From positions 1-64,000 of the forward strand of contig JASHTS010000061.1 in the NCBI GenBank assembly GCA_030040425.1: a stretch of 64,000 nucleotides of DNA, given 5' to 3'. Below are positions 26,801 to 33,515 of the stretch, piece by piece (position 1 is the first letter of the stretch; each line of letters begins with the position of its first letter). This DNA comes from Acidobacteriaceae bacterium (lineage in GTDB: Bacteria; Acidobacteriota; Terriglobia; Terriglobales; Acidobacteriaceae). The notes under the pieces were generated by a model that was not told where the DNA came from, ran no database searches, and saw nothing but the letters and a program-made list of their open reading frames with translations. A program made the position numbers and the translations under genes.

Positions 26801-28836
26801 TCTTGAGCCAACCGGTGGGGACCGCGAGCGCGGCGCAAACCATAACCCTTGAAAATACCGGCGCCGTCGCGCTTGTGCCCACGTCGATTTCAGTTACTGG
26901 GAACTTCAGCGAGGTGGACAACTGCGCCGGCGCGTCTGTGCCCGTGAATGGAAGCTGCGCGATCCAGGTCTCATTCGAGCCGGCGGAGGAAGGCCCGCAA
27001 TCGGGAGAGATCTCCATCGATGCCAACGTCTCCGGAGGGCAGATTACGGTTAACCTGAGCGGAAGTGCCACGGCTGCGACTGTAGTGACCGTTAGCCCGG
27101 ACGAACTCAGCTTCGATTCTGAAGCCGTGGGCGCAACCTCAGCGCCGCTCGCGGTCACCGTCGCCAACAGCAGCAGCGTGGCGATTCCCATCGGCAGCGT
27201 GACGGTCTCTGCGCCGTTTTTCCTGGCGAGCAACGCCTGCGGAACGGCGACACTGGCCCCCGATGCCGACTGCCAGATTCAGGTTGAGTTCACGCCTGCG
27301 CAGCCGGGAGCGGCCGCGGGAACGCTCACGCTCACCGACGGCGCAGGCACGCAAACCGTGGCGCTCGCGGGCACGGGACTCTCCGCGCCCACAGACATGC
27401 TCAGCGCAACCTCGCTTACCTTTCCGGCCACAGCGGCCGGCCAGTTGTCGGCGGCGCAGTCCGTGATCCTGACCAACTCCGGCGGGGAGCCGCTCGAGTC
27501 GATCGCAGTTTCTGTCAGCAGCGGTTTCACCCAGACGAATGGCTGCACCACGCAACTGGGCGCGGACTCCTCGTGCGCCATTACGGTCGTATTTGCACCC
27601 GCCCAGATCGGCAGCGTGAGCGGCACGCTCACGGTGACGGATGCTTTGCGCACGCAAACGGTTTCGCTCTCCGGAACCGGGGCTGCTCCGGCTGCCATCA
27701 GTGCCAAGCCTTCGAGTCTGATATTCGCTAACCAGCAGCCCGGGGTTCCCAGCACGCCGCAAACGGTGACGGTGACCAACAGCGGAGGTGTGGCGATGGC
27801 CAATGTCGGCTTTACGATCACCGGCCCTGCGGCAGCGAGCTATTCCATCGCCGGCACAACCTGCGGCGCAACGCTGAATGCGCAGGCGAGCTGCGCGGTC
27901 CAGGTCGTCCTTACGCCGGCCCTTGCGGGACCGATCGCGGCAACGCTCGCGATTTCCTCGTCGACGCAGGGCGTGGCGGCGGTTCAAGTGCCGCTCAACG
28001 GTGCGGGCCAGCTGGCAACGGGATTGACAACCACTCCGGCGCAGCTGCTGTTCGCCAATCCCGTCGCCGTGGGGCAGGCAAGTGCGCCGCAAACGGTGGC
28101 GATTACGAATGCCAGCAATTATTCCATCGCCTCGCTGAAGGTTGCCGCCAGCGGGCCGTTCTCGCTCTCCGCGAACACCTGCACGAACGCGCTGGCCGCG
28201 GGCGCAAGCTGCAGCGCAGCGGTTGTCTTTGCGCCCGCGGCAACCGGGACAGCCGCCGGCGCGTTGACCATCACCTCCACCGACGTGGCCGCGCCGGCGA
28301 CCGTGCTGCTTTCGGCAACGGGCTTCGCTTTCACGGTTGCAGCCTCCGGCGCCGCCGGCCTGACCGTGGCCAGCGGCCAGACTGCGGATTTTCCCCTGGT
28401 CATCAATCCGAGCGGAGCCGAGGTCACGTTCGGCTTTGCCTGCGGAGCGCTGCCCGCGAATACGAGCTGCAGCTTCAATCCGAGTACGGAAACTCTCAAT
28501 CCCGGCGTAGAGGGCAACGTAACCGTCGAAATTGCAACCGGCAAAGCATCGGCTGCCGCGCGCAACCGCGACTGGGGCGCGTTGCCGCTGCTGGGCGGGC
28601 TGCTTCTTCTCCCGTCTGCGCTTGCGAGGCGCCGAAAGGCCTTTCTTGCTGTTCTCCTGCTGGTGCTGCTGGCAAGCGGAGTTTCGAGCTGCACCTCTTC
28701 GAGCGGAGGCACGGGCGGAATTCCGCCGGCTGGGCAAAGCAGCTCGCACACACCGCCGGGGACCTACACCATCCCGGTTACGGTCACCGCAGACGGGGCA
28801 TCGCAGGCCATCGATCTGACTTTGACAGTGGATTGA
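23899..28836 (+). CDS. giant exported protein: beta-propeller, five choice-of-anchor-D repeats, C-terminal two-helix module
   Basis: 1645 residues (ATG 23920 is an alternative start). A basic N terminus and a hydrophobic segment at about 42-60 act as signal or anchor. Residues about 120-960 hold sortilin/BNR-type propeller blades with repeated STDGGATW, STDSGATW, STDGGAHW Asp-box motifs. Residues about 960-1480 carry five repeats of about 100 residues of the HYDIN/choice-of-anchor-D type, each with one N-terminal-half Cys and an SCxIxVxFxP block. Then two hydrophobic helices (about 1555-1595), a Cys followed by a Ser/Gly linker, and a last beta segment (GTYTIPVTVTADG). Likely surface exposed; ligand unknown. 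Confidence 0.9.
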   Translation: MGKAGFGMRTRAAIAARKTVASRPVRLERGRREGRKRRRGASLAIPLTLAFIAAELVPVSPHLAAQAKAALSSAQPAAAQNQAAVPPRVAAAQRFLTERGWKPGRRPATRRARAEGTAMPAQTGGTASWQPLGPAAVLTPSYGLVTGRVAALALDPSDATGNHLFLGTTGGGVWAASNAAASDPSTVVFAPLTDEVNALSGAFDASISIGALTVQPGGTGVILAGTGDPNDILDSYYGAGILRSTDGGATWTLIQETRDAEDGLSLQDWSFVGEGFAGFAWSTASPSIVVAAVSQAYEGTLVNADQPNLSYEGLYYSTDSGATWHLATITDGSGEDVQGPLDAFAEPDGNAATAVVWNPVRQLFVAAVRYHGYYSSPDGVTWTRLASQPGAGLSAQLCPNNLGATGSIACPIFRGALAVNPVTGDTFAWTVDLNNQDQGLWQDLCSLSGSACGNAAITFAQQWSTAALEVSTLQGAVTIPDGNYNLTLAAVPSAQDTLVLAGDNDLWKCSLAAGCAWRNTTNAATCMSAQVGAYQHALAWNAANPLEVFLGNDSGLWRSLDAIGETGEPCASTDSAHFENLNGGLGSLAEVVSLSPVPSTPYTLMAGLGVNGTAGVKSGAATADWPQILGGYGGPVAIDPSNSNNWYVNAEAGVSIYLCAQTAACAPSDFGSSPVVTDADVNLPPGEMPVPAPFLVDPLDSTKLLIATCQLWRGPANGVGWSASNAMTPILDSGATDAQCSGDALIRSISAVPLAGGAEIVYLGMYGVDDGGSILPGHVLSVLINPSSSAAPVVTDLTLDPVVNAAQSLNYYGLDISSVYADPHDTTGNTVYVTVEGIADTAEDVQTVYQSTDGGAHWTDIVANLPLAPANSLVVDPGNAGVVYVATDLGVYFTTNVSSCGSAPYVCWSPFGAGLPEAPAVGLSATPASATAQVLLAATYGRGIWQTPLWSAGTGVTTATATPASLTFLSQPVGTASAAQTITLENTGAVALVPTSISVTGNFSEVDNCAGASVPVNGSCAIQVSFEPAEEGPQSGEISIDANVSGGQITVNLSGSATAATVVTVSPDELSFDSEAVGATSAPLAVTVANSSSVAIPIGSVTVSAPFFLASNACGTATLAPDADCQIQVEFTPAQPGAAAGTLTLTDGAGTQTVALAGTGLSAPTDMLSATSLTFPATAAGQLSAAQSVILTNSGGEPLESIAVSVSSGFTQTNGCTTQLGADSSCAITVVFAPAQIGSVSGTLTVTDALRTQTVSLSGTGAAPAAISAKPSSLIFANQQPGVPSTPQTVTVTNSGGVAMANVGFTITGPAAASYSIAGTTCGATLNAQASCAVQVVLTPALAGPIAATLAISSSTQGVAAVQVPLNGAGQLATGLTTTPAQLLFANPVAVGQASAPQTVAITNASNYSIASLKVAASGPFSLSANTCTNALAAGASCSAAVVFAPAATGTAAGALTITSTDVAAPATVLLSATGFAFTVAASGAAGLTVASGQTADFPLVINPSGAEVTFGFACGALPANTSCSFNPSTETLNPGVEGNVTVEIATGKASAAARNRDWGALPLLGGLLLLPSALARRRKAFLAVLLLVLLASGVSSCTSSSGGTGGIPPAGQSSSHTPPGTYTIPVTVTADGASQAIDLTLTVD

Positions 28837-28941
28837 AGCCAGCGCTCGAGCTGCGCCGCGCGCCATCTATACTTGAGATTCGGAGCGCGTGCGGAAGCCG
28901 GCCACAGACATGGCCGGTGCGCGCGGACGGGTACTCGAAAA

Positions 28942-29247
28942 ATGGCGGAAAAAGTCACAGTCGAAGACGTGGAGCGCGTGGCCGAGCTGGCGCGGTTGAA
29001 GCTGGCGCCGGACGAAGTGCCGCGCATGAGCAATGACCTGAATGCCATCCTCGCTTACATAAGCGAACTCAACGAACTCGATACAGCTCGCGTGGCGCCG
29101 CTCGAGCAGGTGAGCGAACTGGCCGATTTTTCGAGCGAGCTGCGGCCGGATGTGCTGGTCCCTTCGCTTGAGCGTGCCGAGGTGATGCGCGAGGCGCCTG
29201 AGTCCGACGGGAGTTTCTTCAAGGTTCCCAAGGTGATTGAGAGGTAG
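28942..29247 (+). CDS. gatC: Asp/Glu-tRNA amidotransferase subunit C
   Basis: 101 residues, standard GatC length. The start MAEKVTVEDVERVAELARL and the end REAPESDGSFFKVPKVI are diagnostic. GatC stabilises the GatAB amidotransferase that converts Asp-tRNA(Asn) and Glu-tRNA(Gln) to their amidated forms. gatA follows after a 122-bp repeat element; gatB is not in this window. Confidence 0.96.
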   Translation: MAEKVTVEDVERVAELARLKLAPDEVPRMSNDLNAILAYISELNELDTARVAPLEQVSELADFSSELRPDVLVPSLERAEVMREAPESDGSFFKVPKVIER

Positions 29248-29269
29248 GGAACCAGGGAACTAGGGATCT
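29246..29269. repeat. tandem octamer repeat beginning in the gatC stop codon
   Basis: Units AGGGAACC, AGGGAACT, AGGGATCT; the first A is the second base of the gatC TAG stop. Similar degenerate units (AGGGAGCG, AGGGAACA) resume at 29403-29420 on the other side of the MITE-like element, so the element may have inserted into a longer tract. Confidence 0.8.
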
Positions 29270-29275
29270 AGAACG

Positions 29276-29397
29276 GGTTGCATAAATGGCATTGTAAAAG
29301 GGCACGGCTTTAGCCGGGCCGCGAGAAACCGCACAAACATTGGGGCTTTACCCCCTGTGGGATGTTTCCATCTCGTCTTCGGACCATTTATGCAACC
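29276..29397. mobile_element. MITE-like element between gatC and gatA
   Basis: A 122-bp unit bounded by perfect 14-bp inverted repeats, GGTTGCATAAATGG (29276-29289) and CCATTTATGCAACC (29384-29397). Inside are two smaller palindromes, CGGCTTTAGCCG near 29304 and GGGGCTTTACCCC near 29342. It has no coding capacity. No clean target duplication can be seen, but the flanks are both AGGGA-type repeats (TCTAGAAC before, AACTCTAG after), which may hide one. The GC-rich inner palindromes look like a repeat common in Acidobacteria genomes. Confidence 0.75.
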
Positions 29398-29454
29398 AAC
29401 TCTAGGGAGCGAGGGAACAGTGGCCAGAGAGGCGCCAGGGAAGAGGCAGGAAGA

Positions 29455-30921
29455 TTGGCGAGCGTGACCAAATCTGCGGAAATTCTGGCGGAGAAGCCGA
29501 AAGAGCTCGCGGCTCTGCGCGCGGAGATCACCGAAAGCCGCAGGAAAGCTTCGGAACTCGCATCGGAGTATTACCGGCGCATCGAGAGAAAGAACCCGCA
29601 GCTCAATGCTTTCCTGAGCTTGACCCGGGAACGCGCGCTCGCGCAGGCGGCGCGCATTGACGCGCTCACGGCCAGGGGCGATCCGCTGCCTCTTCTCGCC
29701 GGCATTCCCTTTGCCATTAAAGATGTGCTGGTAATGAGGGGCGCGGCGTCGACGGCGGGATCGAAGATCCTTCAAGGCTACCGGCCTCCTTATGACGCGA
29801 CCGTTGTCACGCGGCTCGAATCTGCCGGGGCGATCCTCCTGGGCAAGACCAATTGCGACGAGTTCGCCATGGGCTCGTCGAATGAAAACTCCGCATACGG
29901 GCCGGTGCGCAACCCCTGGGACACGGAGCGGGTTCCCGGCGGCTCGAGCGGCGGCTCAGCCGCGGCGGTTGCGGCCAATTTGGCCGTGGCCGCGCTGGGA
30001 ACCGATACCGGCGGATCGATCCGGCAGCCGGCCAGCTTTTGCGGAGTGGTGGGCGTAATGCCGACGTACGGCCGCGTCTCGCGGTATGGGCTCATCGCCT
30101 TTGCTTCTTCCCTCGACCGCATCGGTCCCTTTGCCGGCAACGTGCGCGACGCAGCCACCGTGCTGAGCGTGATAGCCGGGCACGATCCCTGCGACGCCAC
30201 CAGCCTGCGTGCGCCGGTTGAGGATTACGCCGCCGCAAGCGACCAGCCCGCCGAAGGCCTGCGCATCGGTGTTCCGGGCGAGTACTTCGCCGAGGGTCTC
30301 GACGACGAGGTGCGCGCTGCCGTCGAGCGTGGCATCGCGGCGCTCAGAGCAGCCGGCTGCACCGTCAAGCCGGTGCATCTGCCGCACACCAGGTACGCGG
30401 TGCCCACGTACTATCTGATCGCTACGGCAGAGGCGAGCGCCAATCTGGCGCGCTTTGACGGCGTGCGCTATGGCTACCGCTCTCCGCGGTCGGAGACCTT
30501 GTCTGCGATGTACAGCCACTCGCGGGACGAGGGCTTCGGCGCCGAGGTCAAGCGGCGCATCCTGCTGGGCACTTACGCGCTTTCCGCCGGCTACTACGAA
30601 GCCTATTACCGCAAGGCGCAACAGGTGCGGCGAATCCTTGCCGATGAGTTTCTGCGCGCGTTTGCCCAGGTGGACGCGATCGTCACGCCTACCTCGCCCG
30701 TGCCGGCATTCAAGCTGGGCGAGAAGACCGACGATCCGCTGTCCATGTATCTCGCCGATATTTACACGGTGACCGCGAGTCTGGCCGGCATCTGCGGAGT
30801 TTCGGTTCCCTGCGGCACAACGCGGGCCGGATTGCCTGTGGGCATGCAGGTGCTGGCCACGCACCTCGGCGAAAGCACGGCCTTTCGCGTGGCGCGCGCA
30901 GTGGAAGCGGCGGGAATTTAG
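29455..30921 (+). CDS. gatA: Asp/Glu-tRNA amidotransferase subunit A
   Basis: 488 residues from TTG 29455, which has GAGG eight bases upstream; GTG 29464 is the alternative. No ATG is available near the start, and the open frame further upstream enters the MITE-like element, so that element may have displaced the original start region. The amidase catalytic triad is intact: Lys89 in FAIKD, Ser164 in GGSSGGSA and the nucleophile Ser188 in TGGSIRQPASFCG. GatA hydrolyses glutamine to supply ammonia to GatB. Confidence 0.95.
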   Translation: MASVTKSAEILAEKPKELAALRAEITESRRKASELASEYYRRIERKNPQLNAFLSLTRERALAQAARIDALTARGDPLPLLAGIPFAIKDVLVMRGAASTAGSKILQGYRPPYDATVVTRLESAGAILLGKTNCDEFAMGSSNENSAYGPVRNPWDTERVPGGSSGGSAAAVAANLAVAALGTDTGGSIRQPASFCGVVGVMPTYGRVSRYGLIAFASSLDRIGPFAGNVRDAATVLSVIAGHDPCDATSLRAPVEDYAAASDQPAEGLRIGVPGEYFAEGLDDEVRAAVERGIAALRAAGCTVKPVHLPHTRYAVPTYYLIATAEASANLARFDGVRYGYRSPRSETLSAMYSHSRDEGFGAEVKRRILLGTYALSAGYYEAYYRKAQQVRRILADEFLRAFAQVDAIVTPTSPVPAFKLGEKTDDPLSMYLADIYTVTASLAGICGVSVPCGTTRAGLPVGMQVLATHLGESTAFRVARAVEAAGI

Positions 30922-31070
30922 CCCCGCGGGGCCACGTCCTCAGAATCGGTCCGGCTGGCGGGCTTACCATCGAACAGTTTTTGGAGTTACTATAAGGACA
31001 AATTCCAAACAATCGAGCGTCCCCCAGGCTGGCGTCCCCCAACGGCTTTTGCTTGAGAAACGAGCAGGCG

Positions 31071-31793
31071 ATGGGCAGGATCGCGCGGCTTTCGATTGTG
31101 GCGTCGGTTTCGTTTCTGGCTGCACCCTGGCTTGCGGGCGCCGCTCCCCGCAAAGGCCACTCCGTGGTGCTGGGCGGGGTGAGGACCGTGCCGTATTCCA
31201 AAGAGGGCGACCCGGCAGGCGCGGCTGCGGGCGAGGACGCGCTGAAGATTCGCGCGCTGCTGGTGGATGGCCTGCTCAAGGAATGGACCACCGGCGACGC
31301 GCACGACGTAACCGATCGCAGCTTTGTCGTCCGGCGCGTGATCCGGCTCAATGACACGCTGCCGGGCGACAAGCCGGGGAAGTGGGTGTGGCAGCGGGGA
31401 CCGTGGCTGCTGGTGGATCGCGTGACCGGGCGCGTGACGCCGCTCAAGCTGCCGGACTACGATCCGGGAGTGAGCGAGGTAAGCTGGTTCCGCGACTACG
31501 GCGCCTATTGCGGCGTGACTGCAAGCGGCAAGAGCCTCTACGCGGTGGTTGCGCAGGTAGAGGCGCGCAAGCCGGTGCTGGCGAAGAAACTCTCGGCCTT
31601 CGACGCGGAAAATCACCCCGACCCGGAGTGCGGGCAAACGGAGTGGCAGCGCGAGCCGCTTCGCGTCACCTTTCATCCCGCGGGTCAGAGTGAAGTAAGT
31701 TACGACATCGCTCCGGGATCGGCAGTCCTGGTGGAAGATAACGAAGACGAACCGGAGACGCCGGACGCAGCGACGGCATCGAAGCCGAAGTAA
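31071..31793 (+). CDS. hypothetical exported protein
   Basis: 240 residues from ATG 31071 with AGCAGG upstream. Signal peptide MGRIARLSIVASVSFLAAPWLAGAAP with a plausible AxA cleavage site. The mature part contains GGVRTVPYSKEGD, WTTGDAHDVTDRSFVVRRVIRLND and a WQRGPWLLVDRVTGRV segment, with one Cys each in YCGVTASGKS and PECGQTEWQR that could pair. It ends in an acidic, Pro-rich tail. Not recognised. Lies between gatA and the FmdE-like gene without tight coupling. Confidence 0.75.
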   Translation: MGRIARLSIVASVSFLAAPWLAGAAPRKGHSVVLGGVRTVPYSKEGDPAGAAAGEDALKIRALLVDGLLKEWTTGDAHDVTDRSFVVRRVIRLNDTLPGDKPGKWVWQRGPWLLVDRVTGRVTPLKLPDYDPGVSEVSWFRDYGAYCGVTASGKSLYAVVAQVEARKPVLAKKLSAFDAENHPDPECGQTEWQREPLRVTFHPAGQSEVSYDIAPGSAVLVEDNEDEPETPDAATASKPK

Positions 31794-31890
31794 CAGGCGA
31801 GCAAAACGGCGAGCCGGCGGGTCTTGCGGCGTTGCAATACAAGGTGCGAGCGAACTGCTAAGCTCGAACTGCCGGTCCGAAGACTCAGAA

Positions 31891-32478
31891 ATGGATTCTC
31901 TCGACGAACTTCTCAAGCAGGCCGAAGCGGCGCATGGTCACCTGTGCGCCGGCCAGATTCTGGGCGTGCGCATGGCGCTTCTGGGCCTCGAGCGGCTGGG
32001 CATTGCCGACCCGCGGGGAGCGGACCGCAAGCGCCTGGTGACGTATGTCGAAATCGATCGCTGCGCTACCGATGCGATTGCGCTCGTGACCGGCTGCCGG
32101 CTGGGCAAGCGCGCGCTCAAGTTCCGCGACTGGGGCAAGATGGCGGCCACCTTTGTCGATCTCGAATCCGGGCGGGCCGTGCGCATCGTGGCCCGCGAAG
32201 ACTCGCGCCAGCTGGCCCGGCGCCTCTATCCGCATCTCGAGAGCCCCAACCGGCAGCAGATGCAGACTTACCGGGAGCAGCCCGATGCGGATCTTTTTCG
32301 CGAGCAATGGGTGCGCGTAACCGTGGATGCCGCCGATCTGCCCGGATACAAAGCGGAGCGGGTGGCGTGCGCGCGCTGCGGCGAAGGCGTCAACTTCGGG
32401 CGATTCGCTCTTCTCGATGGCCAGAAGGTGTGTCTCTCCTGCGCACGCCCGGAGCTGCGTTACTGGGAGCCGGAGTAA
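31891..32478 (+). CDS. FmdE-like protein with C-terminal zinc ribbon
   Basis: 195 residues. The N-terminal domain has the FmdE/FwdE hallmarks AHGHLCAGQILGVRMALLGL and DRCATDAIALVTGCRLGKR, in which the His, the two single Cys and the VTGC-xxGKR segment form a metal site in the family. A C-terminal zinc ribbon follows (CARCGE ... CLSCA, about 165-187). The family is named for a subunit of formylmethanofuran dehydrogenase, but stand-alone members in non-methanogens have no established reaction; a metal or cofactor handling role is possible. Confidence 0.85.
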   Translation: MDSLDELLKQAEAAHGHLCAGQILGVRMALLGLERLGIADPRGADRKRLVTYVEIDRCATDAIALVTGCRLGKRALKFRDWGKMAATFVDLESGRAVRIVAREDSRQLARRLYPHLESPNRQQMQTYREQPDADLFREQWVRVTVDAADLPGYKAERVACARCGEGVNFGRFALLDGQKVCLSCARPELRYWEPE

Positions 32479-32485
32479 GGCGCAA

Positions 32486-32590
32486 TCAGCGGTGCTCGTC
32501 CCGCCAGAAGCTCCACAGGACCCACACAAGGAAGCTTACCGACAGAATGACGGGAATGAGCCAAAGAGCGCCAGGGTGGGTGATTTCCAT
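32486..32590 (-). CDS. possible 34-residue single-span membrane protein
   Basis: From the ATG at 32590: MEITHPGALWLIPVILSVS then a span to about residue 27 and a WRDEHR end. In-frame Met codons at 32632 and 32713 would give 48 or 75 residues; none has a good ribosome site. Convergent with the FmdE-like gene, eight bases apart. It is like the small single-span proteins of oxidase or CcmD type in size, but no assignment is possible. Confidence 0.4.
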   Translation of the reverse strand: MEITHPGALWLIPVILSVSFLVWVLWSFWRDEHR

Positions 32591-32809
32591 AAGCCGCCAG
32601 CTTTTGGCAGGAGCCTTGCGGCGCGGAAACATGGCTCCGGATGGAAGCGCCCGCTGCCGCAAAACTTCGCTAAATTGAGAGAACTCCTTTTGCGGTAAAG
32701 AAGGGGTAGGCATTCCGTAAGAGGTTTATAAGCGCCGAAATCGCGCCGGCGGGCCGGAAGAGGGAGCGCAAAGCCGGGTTCTGGGGTAAGGACCGGTGCG
32801 GACGCATCC

Positions 32810-32837
32810 TTGACACGCTGCGGGCCGCGCGTATCTT
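32810..32837 (+). promoter_or_regulatory. sigma-70-like promoter upstream of the yajC-secDF unit
   Basis: Perfect TTGACA at 32810-32815 and TATCTT at 32832-32837, 16-bp spacer. A start near 32845 would give a leader of about 314 bases before yajC, far longer than needed. Confidence 0.7.
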
Positions 32838-32844
32838 ATCTATC

Positions 32845-33075
32845 CAGGGACTCTTTCAGGTATCCGAAGGGTGGATGCGGCGCCTTGGATGGCCGGCCTC
32901 CGCAACCGGAGACCGGAAGGATTGCGCGCTTCAAGAGGAAGCAGACGGCGGTAGGGTCTTGGCAGTAGGGGGAAGCGGAAGGAAAGGAATTTCTCCGCCG
33001 ACCTGGCCCTCCTTCCTGATCCTGGGCCGGGAAGTACGCGCCGCCCAGGAATGTTCCCGGAGACAAATTTTCTTG
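32845..33075 (+). ncRNA. candidate structured leader or small RNA upstream of yajC
   Basis: Several nested stems can be drawn. CCGG-c-CTCCG / CGGAG-a-CCGG closes on loop CAAC (about 32888-32911) and is extended outward by CCTT/AAGG. GGAAGGA (around 32978) pairs with TCCTTCC (around 33011). A 3' hairpin CCGGGAA / TTCCCGG (about 33029-33062) is followed by AGACAAATTTTCTT, which is terminator-like. No open frame of note lies here. It does not match SRP RNA, tmRNA or RNase P landmarks; 6S RNA or a cis-acting leader remain possible. Together with the promoter and the small minus-strand ORF it accounts for the 32591-33158 gap. Confidence 0.4.
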
Positions 33076-33158
33076 GAATCAGGCGCTCGCTCCGGTGAGC
33101 CTACCTGTTCCCTGGATGGCGCGTGCCAAAGGCGCTGCCGGAGGAGCAAAGGATAAGC

Positions 33159-33485
33159 GTGGAAACGAGTTTCGCATTCCTGGCGGCGACGCCAAGCCCG
33201 GCAGCCGGGGAGCTGACCATGCTTCCCATGTTGCTGGTTTTATTTTTCATTCTCTATTTCCTGATGATCCGGCCGCAGCACAAGCGGCAAAAACAATGGC
33301 AGAGCATGATGGCCGCAATCAAAGCAGGCGACCGCGTGACCACCGCGGGAGGAATCCGCGGCACGATTCTCTCCATCAAGGACGAAGCGGTCATCATTCG
33401 TGTTGCGCCCGACAACCTTAAACTCGAGATTGCGAAGAACGCGATCGCCTCGGTTACCACGCAGGAGAGCTCATCCGGTTCTTAG
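33159..33485 (+). CDS. yajC: preprotein translocase accessory subunit YajC
   Basis: 108 residues from GTG 33159, chosen because AAAGGA lies five bases upstream. One membrane span (about 22-41) is followed by the family block YFLMIRPQHKRQKQWQSMM and KAGDRVTTAGGIRGTI. YajC joins SecD and SecF at the SecYEG translocon; the secD gene follows. Confidence 0.95.
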   Translation: METSFAFLAATPSPAAGELTMLPMLLVLFFILYFLMIRPQHKRQKQWQSMMAAIKAGDRVTTAGGIRGTILSIKDEAVIIRVAPDNLKLEIAKNAIASVTTQESSSGS

Positions 33486-33515
33486 GCTTGCTTGAAGAAC
33501 CGGCCGATTCGAACT

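Noticed and set aside
27139-28866. 575-codon open frame on the minus strand
   Set aside because: Antisense to the anchor-D repeats; Arg-rich low-complexity translation with no family match.
32845-33075. SRP RNA, RNase P RNA or tmRNA
   Set aside because: None of their conserved landmarks (GGAA-tetraloop domain, RNase P core, tRNA-like ends) could be found in the leader.
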